64,000 nt of DNA from Dyadobacter beijingensis DSM 21582 (GTDB lineage Bacteria > Bacteroidota > Bacteroidia > Cytophagales > Spirosomataceae): assembly GCF_000382205.1 (NCBI RefSeq), contig NZ_KB907787.1:597176-661175 (forward strand), read 5' to 3'. A program made the position numbers and the translations under genes. Each line of letters starts with the position of its first letter. Position 1 is the stretch's first letter. Under the pieces are notes generated by a model. That model did no database searches. It worked only from the letters and a program-made list of their open reading frames with translations, and had not been told where the DNA came from. Positions 52,640 through 61,847 of the stretch are shown here, in pieces.

Positions 52640-53695
52640 ATGAAACATGTAATGATATCCGTTTCGCTGGTGGTGGGAACTTTGCTGAACGGCAGTTTTG
52701 CCAGCGCACAAATGGGTGTAGGAATCAGCCACCCAAAAGCGAAATTGCACGTTTATGACGGCACTTTTCTTTCGCAAACGCCGCAATTAGACCCACAGAC
52801 CAGCCCTTTCTATAATCCTGATCTCTTCGATGTTGATCCTGTTCTGCATACCTTCAAATGGATAAGCGAAAAAGGAGCTTTTCGGGCGTTGGGTTTGGTG
52901 ACTTTTAATCAAAACATCTACACGGCGTCAGCGGGTAAATTTTCCTTTACCTCAGGTTTCGACAATTATGCAACCGGGATAGCGACATCGGCAATGGGCA
53001 TGAGAGCAAGTGCTACGGATATAGCAGCTTTTGCTGTTGGCTGGAGCGCGATCGCTAACGGTAAACGTGCATTTGTATTCGGAGAATCGTCTTCCGCAAA
53101 TGGGCTTAATTCAGTGACTTTGGGTACGAATCTCGAGGATAATTATCTCACAGGCACCTTCATATTCGGGAATATCGAAGGGAATTTACAAAATACAGAT
53201 AACAACCAGATAATGATGCTGTTCCAAGGAGGTTATCGCTTCTTTACCAGCGCGGACCTGACGACAGGCGTATATATGGGCCCGGGTGCCAGCTCATGGA
53301 GCATTCTTTCGGATGTTCGCAAAAAGGAAAATTTCGCGCCCGTAGACGGGAAGGAATTTTTGCAAAGCATTAAAAAGATGCCTATTACCTCCTGGAATTA
53401 CAAAGGGCAGAACGCCGCAAATATGCGTCACTACGGCCCGATGGCGCAGGATTTCTTTAAGGCATTTGGAAAGGATTCCTATGGTACCATCGGGGCGGAC
53501 ACGACCATCAACCAGGCCGATCTGGACGGCGTGACGCTCATTGCCATTCAGGCACTGGTCAAAGAAACAGACGATTTGCAGAAAATGAATGATGATCTGG
53601 AAACCGAACTCGTCAGACTGCGCGCGCAGCTTTTAGGTCGAAGGGATTTCCGGCATCCGGCCAGGCGCACATTGCTGGCCCGAAGAAAAAATTAA
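52640..53695 (+). CDS. YadA-head / S74-chaperone surface protein, copy 2
   Basis: A 351-residue paralogue of the genes at 51442 and 53720, 22 bp downstream of copy 1. It has a signal peptide, the motif MGVGISHPKAKLHVYDGTFL, a shorter and more divergent head (ATGIATSAMGMRASATDIAA, FAVGWSAIANGKRAFVFGES) and the S74 domain with LSDVRKKENFAPVDGKEFLQ, including the Ser and the Lys five residues later, NYKGQNAANMRHYGPMAQDF and DTTINQADLDGVTLIAIQAL. The C-terminus is basic (HPARRTLLARRKN). The heads differ more than the chaperone domains, as expected if the heads have diversified for binding. Confidence 0.8.
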   Translation: MKHVMISVSLVVGTLLNGSFASAQMGVGISHPKAKLHVYDGTFLSQTPQLDPQTSPFYNPDLFDVDPVLHTFKWISEKGAFRALGLVTFNQNIYTASAGKFSFTSGFDNYATGIATSAMGMRASATDIAAFAVGWSAIANGKRAFVFGESSSANGLNSVTLGTNLEDNYLTGTFIFGNIEGNLQNTDNNQIMMLFQGGYRFFTSADLTTGVYMGPGASSWSILSDVRKKENFAPVDGKEFLQSIKKMPITSWNYKGQNAANMRHYGPMAQDFFKAFGKDSYGTIGADTTINQADLDGVTLIAIQALVKETDDLQKMNDDLETELVRLRAQLLGRRDFRHPARRTLLARRKN

Positions 53696-53719
53696 GTTTT
53701 TACTCTCAAAAATCACACT

Positions 53720-54811
53720 ATGAAGATGGAATTGACAAAACAACTGGCTAAGCCGGTATCGGTGTTTTTACGCGGTTGCATTCCCGTGGGTTCCGCACTG
53801 ATGATGATACTTGCTCCCCGGCTATCGACGGCACAGGTCGGGATCGGGACCGAGCAGCCACAGGCTATGCTGCATGTCCACGACGGCTCGATCCTTTCCG
53901 GGACGTCGCAGTTGGCGCCGGACAATAACCCGTATTACAACCCCGCATTTCCCGACCCGGTGGAATTCAAAATGAAATGGTTTCATGATAAGGGTGCATT
54001 CCGGACGATCGGCGAGCGCGTAGGTAATGGCGGTCTCGATCCTGCCGTAGTGGGTAAATATTCATTCGCTTCCGGGTTCGAAGTGTTTGCCACCGGATTG
54101 GGTTCGACAGCCCTAGGTTTAAAAACGTTATCCTCCGGCACTGCCTCATTTGCAAGCGGTGAAAATTCTTCGGCCACCGCGTTCTGTACCTTCGCGCATG
54201 GTGAATCGGCCATTGCCAGCGGTTCCAATTCGGTAGCCCTCGGCACGCTGGTGTCTACCAACGGCAAGAAGGGTGCCTTCGCTTTTGGTGATAACAGCAA
54301 AAACATGCAGCTGGCAAGCAGTTTCGAGAACCAGATATCCATGCGTTTCGCAGGCGGTTATCAATTTTACACAAGCAGTCAGCTGATTACCGGCATGAGC
54401 CTCGCAGCCGGCGGGAATTCCTGGCAAGTCCTTTCCGACCGGAACAAGAAGGAGAATTTCAGTCCGGTAGACGGTGAAAAATTTCTGGAAAAGATTTCAA
54501 AAATGCCGTTGACCTCCTGGAACTACAAAGGCCAGGATCCGAAGCATTTCCGGCATTACGGCCCGATGGCGCAGGATTTCTTCGAAGCATTCGGCCATGA
54601 CAGTTATGGGACCATCGGGAACGACACGACGATCAATCAGGCTGACCTGGAAGGGGTGAACTTTATTGCCATTCAGGCATTAGCAGAAAGAACGCAGCAG
54701 TTGCGGCAGAAAAATGACGAATTGCGGCTCGAAGTAGCGCAGATCAAGGCGGAACTCGCAGGTAACGGGCCTGTTCGCAAGCGGAAAAGGCTTCTTTTTT
54801 CGAGACGATAA
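53720..54811 (+). CDS. YadA-head / S74-chaperone surface protein, copy 3
   Basis: A 363-residue paralogue, 25 bp after copy 2. It has a signal peptide ending at RLSTAQ, VGIGTEQPQAMLHVHDGSIL, a head with ATGLGSTALGLKTLSSGTAS and FASGENSSATAFCTFAHGES, and the S74 domain with LSDRNKKENFSPVDGEKFLE, WNYKGQDPKHFRHYGPMAQD and DTTINQADLEGVNFIAIQAL. The C-terminus is again basic (PVRKRKRLLFSRR). In the N-terminal part it is closest to copy 1 (EPVESRLRWYDNKCAF against DPVEFKMKWFHDKGAF). Function on the cell surface is inferred from the head and chaperone architecture. Confidence 0.82.
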   Translation: MKMELTKQLAKPVSVFLRGCIPVGSALMMILAPRLSTAQVGIGTEQPQAMLHVHDGSILSGTSQLAPDNNPYYNPAFPDPVEFKMKWFHDKGAFRTIGERVGNGGLDPAVVGKYSFASGFEVFATGLGSTALGLKTLSSGTASFASGENSSATAFCTFAHGESAIASGSNSVALGTLVSTNGKKGAFAFGDNSKNMQLASSFENQISMRFAGGYQFYTSSQLITGMSLAAGGNSWQVLSDRNKKENFSPVDGEKFLEKISKMPLTSWNYKGQDPKHFRHYGPMAQDFFEAFGHDSYGTIGNDTTINQADLEGVNFIAIQALAERTQQLRQKNDELRLEVAQIKAELAGNGPVRKRKRLLFSRR

Positions 54812-54842
54812 TAGGCATTACATTAACTGAAACAGCAATATT

Positions 54843-55838
54843 ATGAACAAATATAAAATACTAACCGGCTTGCTGTTAATGCTTTGCGCAATGCAGGCCC
54901 ATTCGCAGATCGTCACCGGCAACAGCCTGTACGTTAAAATCGGGACGGTCTTTTCGGTCGACAGCCTTGTTTTCATTCCCACCGAGGACCTGAACCTGGG
55001 GAACAACTATTCGCTGAAAGTGGAGCACACGGCGGTACCGGGGAGCCCGAATGCAAGCATTAAAAAGAAATATGTTTTCAATAATCCGGTCAATTTTGAG
55101 GGGAATCTCGGGGTGATTTATGATCCGGTTCAACTGAACGGGAATACGGAATCGCTGCTCGAACTGGCCAATTCCATGTCGGACGAAACGGCTTTCGTGA
55201 CGCTCTCGGGCAGCACGCGCGATTTGGCCAAGCATTTGGTTTCCAAAGATGTAAGCGGGCTGGATATCGGCATGCTAACCCTTGTAAATGGCCAGAGCGC
55301 ATTGCCCGTCACGCTGGTCGATTTTAGTGCAAGCCGGCAGGAAAATGCCGTAAAACTGAGCTGGAAAACGTCATTTGAAGCCAATAGCGATTTCTTTGAA
55401 ATTCAGCGAAGTGCCAATGCCAAGGACTGGCAGGCGCTGGACCGTGTGGCTTCCGCAGGGGAGAGCCGGCAGGCAACGATGTATGATTTCACAGACCACG
55501 CACCGGTCTCGGGCGACAATTACTACCGCCTGAAAATGGCCGATCGCGATGGCACATTCGCGTTCAGCCAGATCAGGAAAGTGTCCTGGGACGGAGATGC
55601 TCTCACGGTGTTTCCCAATCCTGCCGCCGACCGCCTCGAGGTGACCGTGAAAGACTGGTCGAAAGTAGTGAAGGTAAGTGTGCTGGATGCCGCCGGGCAT
55701 ATGGTAAAGGATGGCGGCGCGGGTTTGAATGCCCGCGAAAGAAATGTGCCGGTTTCGGGGCTTACAGCAGGCAGTTACATCCTGCGCGTGGAGTACCGCG
55801 ACGGCTCCTCCGAAAGAACGCATTTTATTAAATACTAA
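54843..55838 (+). CDS. T9SS-tailed secreted protein at the end of the S74 cluster
   Basis: A 331-residue secreted protein with a signal peptide (MNKYKILTGLLLMLCAMQAH SQ) and a C-terminal T9SS sorting domain (ALTVFPNPAADRLEVTVKDW, ending EYRDGSSERTHFIKY). The N-terminal 145 residues (NSLYVKIGTVFSVDSLVFIP) form an unrecognised beta-rich domain; the middle, LPVTLVDFSASRQENAVKLS onwards, is the Ig-like linker common before T9SS tails. It follows copy 3 by 31 bp, so it probably is the last gene of the S74 operon. It could be a surface anchor or partner for the adhesin-like proteins, but this is positional inference. A terminator follows. Confidence 0.8.
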   Translation: MNKYKILTGLLLMLCAMQAHSQIVTGNSLYVKIGTVFSVDSLVFIPTEDLNLGNNYSLKVEHTAVPGSPNASIKKKYVFNNPVNFEGNLGVIYDPVQLNGNTESLLELANSMSDETAFVTLSGSTRDLAKHLVSKDVSGLDIGMLTLVNGQSALPVTLVDFSASRQENAVKLSWKTSFEANSDFFEIQRSANAKDWQALDRVASAGESRQATMYDFTDHAPVSGDNYYRLKMADRDGTFAFSQIRKVSWDGDALTVFPNPAADRLEVTVKDWSKVVKVSVLDAAGHMVKDGGAGLNARERNVPVSGLTAGSYILRVEYRDGSSERTHFIKY

Positions 55839-55852
55839 TGGTAACACCACGG

Positions 55853-55883
55853 GGGCTGCGGTACAGGATCGCAGCCCTTTTTT
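55853..55883 (+). terminator. Terminator of the S74 cluster
   Basis: GGGCTGCG (55853-55860) pairs with CGCAGCCC (55870-55877), followed by six T residues (55878-55883). Confidence 0.92.
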
Positions 55884-55982
55884 GGGATTAACATCCTCAT
55901 TGTTATAGTAAAAGTGCAGCGGTTTCTGGTTTATTACATTACGATTTCAACAAATCCTCAACCCTGCTTCCTTCTCGATCGT

Positions 55983-58900
55983 ATGGTGACCCTCCGATGC
56001 ACTGTGAAAGTCGGCCTGGCTATCCTGGCTGCGTCCACGTTGTTTCAAACGCAGAGCTGTAAACCTCCCCAAAACAAACCCGGCCAGAAGGTTACCGCTG
56101 CGTCGCCAAAAGACATCTACGCCGAACATATCCGTTCCACGGGGTTCAAAACACCGGAGGAAGAGCGCCTGAGCTTCGTATTGCCAGAGGGTTTCGAGGT
56201 AACGCTTTTTGCCTCCGAGCCCGACATTACCAAGCCCATGAACATGGAATTCGACGACCGGGGCAGGTTATGGGTCACACAATCGTCGGAGTATCCGGTG
56301 GCTGCGGGGACGAGCGACGGTAAGGACCGCATTACGATCCTGGAAGACAGGAATGGCGACGGGCGGGCCGATATATTTACACATTTCGACGATAACCTCA
56401 ATATCCCGATCGGCATTATGCCCGTAGCCGATGGCGCTATCGCGTACAGCATTCCCAATTTATATCATTTCAAAGACCTCGATAACGATGGTAAAGCCGA
56501 CAGCCGGGAGATTCTGCTGGCTGGCTTCGGGCATAAGGACACGCACGGGATGGTGAACAATCTCATGCGCGGGTACGACGGCTGGCTGCACGTTTGTCAC
56601 GGTTTTTCCAACATTTCGACCGTGGCGGGAACGGACGGCGACTCGATCCGTATGACTTCCGGGAATACTTTTCGGGTGAAAATGGATGGCAGCCACGTAG
56701 CGCAAACGACTTTCGGGCGCGTGAATCCATTTGGGTATGCCTACGACGAGAAGGGCTATCTGTATTCGGTGGATTGCCATACGAAGCCGATTACGCAGCT
56801 GATTTTCGGGGGAGAATACCCGCACTTCGGCAAAAAGGCACCCGTAGGCCTCGGTTTTGCACCCACGATGATGACGTATGACCTGGGTTCGACCGCATTG
56901 GCGGGCCTGGTATACTACACGGGCCGGCAATTTCCGGCCGAATACCGCAACAGCTTCTTTACCGGCGATGTGGTGACCTGCCGCATTGACCGCAATACCA
57001 TTACATTCATCGGTTCGACACCCTCGTCGAAAAAGGAGGAGCCGTTTCTCGTGAGTAAAGACCCGTGGTTCAGGCCCGTGGATATCAAGGTGGGGCCGGA
57101 TGGTGCATTGTATATCGCCGATTTTTACAACCGCATTATCGGGCATTACGAGGTAGCATTGAACCACCCGGGACGCGACAGGGTAAGCGGGCGCATCTGG
57201 AAAGTGGCTTATAAGGGAAACAAGCCGCACGAAAACCTGCCGGTTACCGATTGGTCGAAAGCAACGATCGGACAATTACTGCAAGGCCTGCGACACCCGC
57301 AGCTGAATACGAGACTGAAAGTAGCGGACCGGCTGGTGGATACCTGGAGAGAAAAAGCCGTGGGGCCTTTGAGAGGCTTATTGAATGCGGACACCGATCC
57401 GGCAACTCATGCACATGCGCTATGGATCCTGCATCGGCTTGGGGTGCTGGATGATGGCTCGCTGGATCATGCATTGGCACACCATGACGCCGGGGTTAGA
57501 ATCCATGCGTTGCGTATCCTGAATGAGCGCCCCGCCATTTCTGATGCGCATTATGTCAAAACGACCGAGGCATTGACAAATGGTGATCCGTTCGTTCGGC
57601 GGACGGCTGCGGAGGTTTTAACCCATTTCACCAAAGCGGAGAGCCTTGCCTTACTAATGGCCTTGTACGAAAAAACGCCGGAGGAGGACACGCATTTGCG
57701 GTACACGGCACTGCTGGGTGTTCGGGATAACCTTAAAAATCCGGGTGTAATGTGGCGATTGCCGGCAATGCACTGGAACGACCGGCAGCTGGCGTTGATC
57801 AATAGGGCGTTGCTCGATGTACCGTCGTCGGCTGGGGCGTCTTTCCTGCTCGACTACACGCTCACGCACGAGCTTGCGCCGAAAGAACTGTTGAACAACC
57901 TCGAATACATCGGCCGGCTGGCAGCGCCCTACCAGATCGAGAAGGCCATTGACCTGATCACGACGAGATTTGCCAACGAACCGGAAACGCAGCTTTCGCT
58001 CTTCCGGACGATCCAGACGGGTATCCGGCAAGGCGGTACTGTGCCGAGTGCCAAAATGATCGCCTGGGGCGAAGGGCTGGCGGGGAAATTTCTTGAAAAT
58101 GTTTCAGGTAAGGATAAGGAGTCGGCCGCGGTATTGAAGCAGCGTGTTACCGCGGCGGAAATTGCCGGGGAATATCGATTCAAATCTCTGGAACCGGCGC
58201 TTCGGGCAATTTTGCAGAATTCCTCCGTGGACCCTGTCATACGCGGCGCGGCGGCGGGAGCATTGATGAACATCGATCCGAGAGGTAATGTGAATGTGCT
58301 TGCCGGCATATTCAATGACCCGTCCCAGACACCGGCGTTACGCGAGAAACTGGCCATTGCGATGGGTCAGGCGGCGTCGCCTTCGGTATTTGAAACTTTG
58401 AAAAAGCAACTTGCCAGCGGTGCACGGAACCTGCAGATAGCGATCGCAACGGTGCTTTCCAACAGTTCCGAGGGAATCGGTTATTTGCTCAATGCTTTCA
58501 AAGACGACGACCTCGCGGCGGATATTGCTGTTGAAACGGCCGTGCAGGAGCGGCTTACCACCCATGCGAACGCGGCCCAGCAGGGGCAGATGCGCGCACT
58601 GCTCGCCATAGGTGCAAAAGAGCGCGAAGAACGGCAGAAGCTGATCGACGACCGCATTGCCAATTTTAAGCCGGCCACGGCGTTTTCGGATGCGGGAAAG
58701 GTGGTTTTTGTACAAAATTGCAGTGGCTGCCACCAGATCCAGGGCTCGGGAGGGATGGTGGGGCCGCAGCTCGACGGCATCGGAAACTGGGGACACAAGG
58801 CATTGACCCAAAAAATCCTTGACCCCAACAGGAATATAACTGAGGCGTTTCGTACTTATAATATCACATTGAAAAATGATAAGACCCTCACCGGCTTGTA

Positions 58901-59084
58901 CCGAAGGACCGAAGGCGAAACGATGGTGTTCGCGGACATGGCCGGGCAGGAGTTTTCGGTGGTAAAAGGCGATTTGAAGGAATACCGGGCGTCGAAATAC
59001 ACGTTAATGCCCGACCAGTTCCGGAACATCATTCCCGAAAAGGACTTTTACGCATTGCTGGATTACCTGCTGGGGGTGAAATAA
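55983..59084 (+). CDS. Dehydrogenase-like beta-propeller, HEAT-repeat and cytochrome c fusion lipoprotein
   Basis: A 1033-residue exported protein. ATG 55983 (MVTLRCTVKVGLAILAASTL) gives a lipoprotein-type signal with Cys near 26 (LFQTQSC). Residues about 60-420 form a membrane-bound-dehydrogenase/NHL-like propeller (LPEGFEVTLFASEPDITKPM, NGDGRADIFTHFDDNLNIPI), 430-860 are HEAT-like repeats (VRIHALRILNERP, RRTAAEVLTHF), and 890-1033 is a c-type cytochrome with CxxCH (QNCSGCHQIQGSGGMVGPQLD) and a likely distal Met in LMPDQFRNI. Members of this group occur in Planctomycetes and Bacteroidota and are thought to oxidise sugars or alcohols. It forms an operon with the VCBS protein and the sugar epimerase. 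Confidence 0.85.
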   Translation: MVTLRCTVKVGLAILAASTLFQTQSCKPPQNKPGQKVTAASPKDIYAEHIRSTGFKTPEEERLSFVLPEGFEVTLFASEPDITKPMNMEFDDRGRLWVTQSSEYPVAAGTSDGKDRITILEDRNGDGRADIFTHFDDNLNIPIGIMPVADGAIAYSIPNLYHFKDLDNDGKADSREILLAGFGHKDTHGMVNNLMRGYDGWLHVCHGFSNISTVAGTDGDSIRMTSGNTFRVKMDGSHVAQTTFGRVNPFGYAYDEKGYLYSVDCHTKPITQLIFGGEYPHFGKKAPVGLGFAPTMMTYDLGSTALAGLVYYTGRQFPAEYRNSFFTGDVVTCRIDRNTITFIGSTPSSKKEEPFLVSKDPWFRPVDIKVGPDGALYIADFYNRIIGHYEVALNHPGRDRVSGRIWKVAYKGNKPHENLPVTDWSKATIGQLLQGLRHPQLNTRLKVADRLVDTWREKAVGPLRGLLNADTDPATHAHALWILHRLGVLDDGSLDHALAHHDAGVRIHALRILNERPAISDAHYVKTTEALTNGDPFVRRTAAEVLTHFTKAESLALLMALYEKTPEEDTHLRYTALLGVRDNLKNPGVMWRLPAMHWNDRQLALINRALLDVPSSAGASFLLDYTLTHELAPKELLNNLEYIGRLAAPYQIEKAIDLITTRFANEPETQLSLFRTIQTGIRQGGTVPSAKMIAWGEGLAGKFLENVSGKDKESAAVLKQRVTAAEIAGEYRFKSLEPALRAILQNSSVDPVIRGAAAGALMNIDPRGNVNVLAGIFNDPSQTPALREKLAIAMGQAASPSVFETLKKQLASGARNLQIAIATVLSNSSEGIGYLLNAFKDDDLAADIAVETAVQERLTTHANAAQQGQMRALLAIGAKEREERQKLIDDRIANFKPATAFSDAGKVVFVQNCSGCHQIQGSGGMVGPQLDGIGNWGHKALTQKILDPNRNITEAFRTYNITLKNDKTLTGLYRRTEGETMVFADMAGQEFSVVKGDLKEYRASKYTLMPDQFRNIIPEKDFYALLDYLLGVK

Positions 59085-59116
59085 CATTTGAGTACTAATC
59101 CAAACCCATAAACCTG

Positions 59117-60325
59117 ATGATTTTAACCGGAAGAGTTTTAAGATGGCTTTGTCTGATCAATATAGTAGCATTAACCGGGACGGCGGCGACGGCGCAGACG
59201 AAGGCAAAAAGCGGTTCGACCATTAACTTTAAGAAGACGGAACTGACCAAACGGTTCATCGCGGAAGGAGCTGCGATGGGGGATGTGAACAAGGACGGTA
59301 AAAAAGATATTCTCTCAGGGGCGTATTGGTTCGAGGCGCCCGATTGGAAAGAACACGAGCTGGCCAAACCGCAGGAATTTATCGTGAACGGCAGTTACAG
59401 CGATTCCTTCCTGGACTTCGCCATGGACGTCAACCAGGATGGCTGGATAGACCTCATCCGCATCGACTGGCCGGGTAAGGCGGCGGCGTGGCACGAGAAC
59501 CCGCAAAACAAGCCGGGCCATTGGCCGGTACATACCATTTATTCTTCGGTAGGAAACGAGTCGCCGCAGCTGATCGATATCGATGGCGACGGCCGGCTGG
59601 ACTTGCTATGCAACGACCCGACGGAGAAAAAGGTAATATGGCTTAAATGCCCCTCCAAAAAGGGCGAGACGAATTGGGAAAAATACGTCGTCAGTAACGA
59701 CCCTAACAACTCGACGCATATGTACACGCACGGGATCGGGTATGGCGACATCAATGGCGACGGCCGGAAAGATGTGATCGTGCGGAATGGCTGGTGGGAA
59801 GGACCTGCGGGCGGCCCTGCGAAATACCCCAAAGACAAGGATTGGAAGTTCCATCCGGCGGATCTGGGACAGGATTGTTCACAAATGTATGTGCTTGACC
59901 TGAATGGCGACGGCCTCAACGACGTGCTCAGCGCGTCGGCGCATAATTACGGCATCTGGTGGCACGAGCAGCGGAAGGAGGGCAAGGAAACCGTTTGGAT
60001 TCACCACGATATCGACAAGACTATTTCCCAAACGCACGGTTTGGCATTGAAGGACCTGAACGGCGACGGTCATCCTGATTTCATTACCGGCAAACGCTAT
60101 TTCGCGCACAATGGCAATGACCCGGGCGAGTTCGAGCCGGCATTTGTTTCGTGGTTTGAATACAAGCCCGGCAAAGTCCCGACGTGGATCAGGCACGATA
60201 TTGATGACAACTCGGGCGTAGGACTGCACGTGACCGTGGAAGACCTAGACGGCGACGGACTGCTCGACATTGTGACCGGCAATAAAAAAGGCGTCCGCAT
60301 TTTTACACAGCAAAAAGGGAAATAG
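59117..60325 (+). CDS. VCBS/FG-GAP repeat protein
   Basis: A 402-residue exported protein. A signal peptide (MILTGRVLRWLCLINIVALT GTAATAQ) is followed by repeated D-x-[DN]-x-D-G-x-x-D loops (DVNKDGKKDILSG, DVNQDGWIDLIRI, DIDGDGRLDLLCN, DINGDGRKDVIVR, DLNGDGLNDVLSA, DLNGDGHPDFITG, DLDGDGLLDIVTG), giving a seven-bladed propeller-like fold. Trp-rich turns occur (YWFEAPDWKEHEL, GWWEGPAGGPA). No catalytic motif is identified. It lies between the dehydrogenase-like gene (32-bp gap) and the epimerase (5-bp gap), so it is likely part of the same sugar-oxidising system. Confidence 0.82.
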   Translation: MILTGRVLRWLCLINIVALTGTAATAQTKAKSGSTINFKKTELTKRFIAEGAAMGDVNKDGKKDILSGAYWFEAPDWKEHELAKPQEFIVNGSYSDSFLDFAMDVNQDGWIDLIRIDWPGKAAAWHENPQNKPGHWPVHTIYSSVGNESPQLIDIDGDGRLDLLCNDPTEKKVIWLKCPSKKGETNWEKYVVSNDPNNSTHMYTHGIGYGDINGDGRKDVIVRNGWWEGPAGGPAKYPKDKDWKFHPADLGQDCSQMYVLDLNGDGLNDVLSASAHNYGIWWHEQRKEGKETVWIHHDIDKTISQTHGLALKDLNGDGHPDFITGKRYFAHNGNDPGEFEPAFVSWFEYKPGKVPTWIRHDIDDNSGVGLHVTVEDLDGDGLLDIVTGNKKGVRIFTQQKGK

Positions 60326-60330
60326 CCTCG

Positions 60331-61176
60331 ATGAAATTTGGTATCAATACCTACCTGTTTTCTTCACCATTCACGAACGAAAGCATCTCGTTTTTCCCGC
60401 AGTTCAAAGCGTGGGGGTTTGATTTTGTGGAAATCGCATTGGAAAACCCTGCGGACATCGATCCCGTGATCGTGCGGAAGGCGTTGGATGATAACGGGCT
60501 GGAATGCAGGTCGGTATGCGCGGCCACCGGTGCCGGGCGCGACCTGCGCGGCACACGGAAGGACCAAGTGACGGCGATCGAATACGTGGAGGCATTGATA
60601 CGTATTGCTCTCGTGCTCGGTAGTAAGCTGGTGGCTGGTCCTATTTATTCGGCGGTAGGCCGGGCGGAACTGGTACCGGACGACCAAAAGCGGAAGCAAT
60701 GGGAACTCGTAGCAGGCAACCTCAAAGCTCTGGCCGATTATGCAGCCCAGCAGGGCGTCAAACTGGCTATTGAACCGTTAAATCGCTACGAAACCGACTT
60801 TATCAACACCTGCGAGCAGGCATTACGCATGATCGCCGATGTGGGAAGCGACGCATTGCAGGTCCATCTCGACACATTCCATATGAATTTGGAGGAAAAA
60901 GATCCCGCGCTGGCGATACGGAAAGCGGGGAGCAAGCTCGGACTTCTGCACGCCTCCGGCAGCGACCGCGGCACACCCGGCAACGATCAGATCAATTGGG
61001 ACCGCATTTTCGCCGCACTGGATGCCATCCATTATCCCGGAGACATCGTCATCGAATCGTTCACGCCGGACGTCAAAGTCATCGCCAAAGCCGCCTCCAT
61101 CTGGCGCCAGGTAGAGCCCTCCCGCGAGGCGATCGCCGTGGATGGGTTACGATTTCTGCGCTCGCTGGCGTTTTGA
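60331..61176 (+). CDS. Sugar phosphate isomerase/epimerase family protein (DTE-like)
   Basis: A 281-residue TIM-barrel protein without a signal peptide. It matches the D-tagatose/D-psicose 3-epimerase-like branch of the xylose-isomerase superfamily: FGINTYLFSSPFTNESISFF, AIEPLNRYETDFINTCEQAL (metal-ligand Glu), VHLDTFHMNLEEKDPA (Asp and His ligands), LHASGSDRGTPGNDQINWD and DIVIESFTPDV (last Glu ligand). It would epimerise a ketose at C-3 in the cytoplasm. It starts five bases after the VCBS gene, so the operon links oxidation outside the cytoplasm with sugar isomerisation inside. The true substrate is unknown. Confidence 0.85.
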   Translation: MKFGINTYLFSSPFTNESISFFPQFKAWGFDFVEIALENPADIDPVIVRKALDDNGLECRSVCAATGAGRDLRGTRKDQVTAIEYVEALIRIALVLGSKLVAGPIYSAVGRAELVPDDQKRKQWELVAGNLKALADYAAQQGVKLAIEPLNRYETDFINTCEQALRMIADVGSDALQVHLDTFHMNLEEKDPALAIRKAGSKLGLLHASGSDRGTPGNDQINWDRIFAALDAIHYPGDIVIESFTPDVKVIAKAASIWRQVEPSREAIAVDGLRFLRSLAF

Positions 61177-61283
61177 CCTGTTGATTATAATGCCGGTACT
61201 TTCAGGAATTGAAACCAGCTGTTTAGCTGTTATAGTGGGAATAGGCATGCGGATTTGGTATTATTGTAAAAACGAATGGGCTC

Positions 61284-61789
61284 ATGATCACAAGTTTCGA
61301 CCAATTGGACCTTACGAAGCAATACACCTACGCCGATTACCTGAAATGGCAATTCAAGGAGCGTCTGGAACTGATTAAGGGGCATTCTACAAAATGTCAC
61401 CGGCACTGTCCCGGCGGCATCAGGCGGTTGTATGGAAGCTTTCTCAGGCCATCGGAAACCATATCAACGAACATCCATGCGAGGCATATGGTGCGCCATT
61501 CGATGTCCGGTTGCCTGACGACAATGGTTGCCTTGGGGCGCCCGATCTGGTTGTGGAAGTACTTTCGCCGGGTAATACATCCCGGGAGTTAAACTCTAAA
61601 TACAAAATTTATGAGGAGAGCGGAGTTCGTGAATACTGGGTTGTGTACCCTGATTATGAGCATGTAGCGGTATTCTTACTCGATGATTCAGGAAAATTTG
61701 TCGGGCAGGAGCCTAAAACGAGTGGCGAAGTGCTGACTTCTTTCATATTCCGCGACCTCAGCGTCAATCTCTCAGACATCTTCGCGTGA
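61284..61789 (+). pseudogene. Broken Uma2-family PD-(D/E)XK nuclease gene
   Basis: The frame from ATG 61284 encodes the Uma2 N-terminus (MITSFDQLDLTKQYTYADYL KWQFKERLELIKG), then shifts. The family sequence resumes in the frame of MSPALSRRHQAVVWKLSQAI and APFDVRLP. The break is at a GGGG run (61379-61382); one more G would restore the frame. A second lesion is an internal deletion: the family block normally between FDVRLP and CLGAPDLVVEVLSP, which carries VVQPD with a catalytic Asp, is missing (only DDNG remains, near 61515-61530). The end (GVREYWVVYPDYEHVAVF) is intact up to 61789. Two lesions mean a pseudogene, not just a sequencing error. Confidence 0.8.
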
Positions 61790-61797
61790 TAAAACCC

Positions 61798-61825
61798 AAA
61801 AGCCCCGGATCATTCCGGGGCTTTT
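61798..61825. terminator. Bidirectional terminator
   Basis: AAAAGCCCCGG (61798-61808) pairs with CCGGGGCTTTT (61815-61825), between the Uma2 remnant and the mqo gene. Confidence 0.92.
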
Positions 61826-61847
61826 CTATATCATTTTAACCTAAAAA

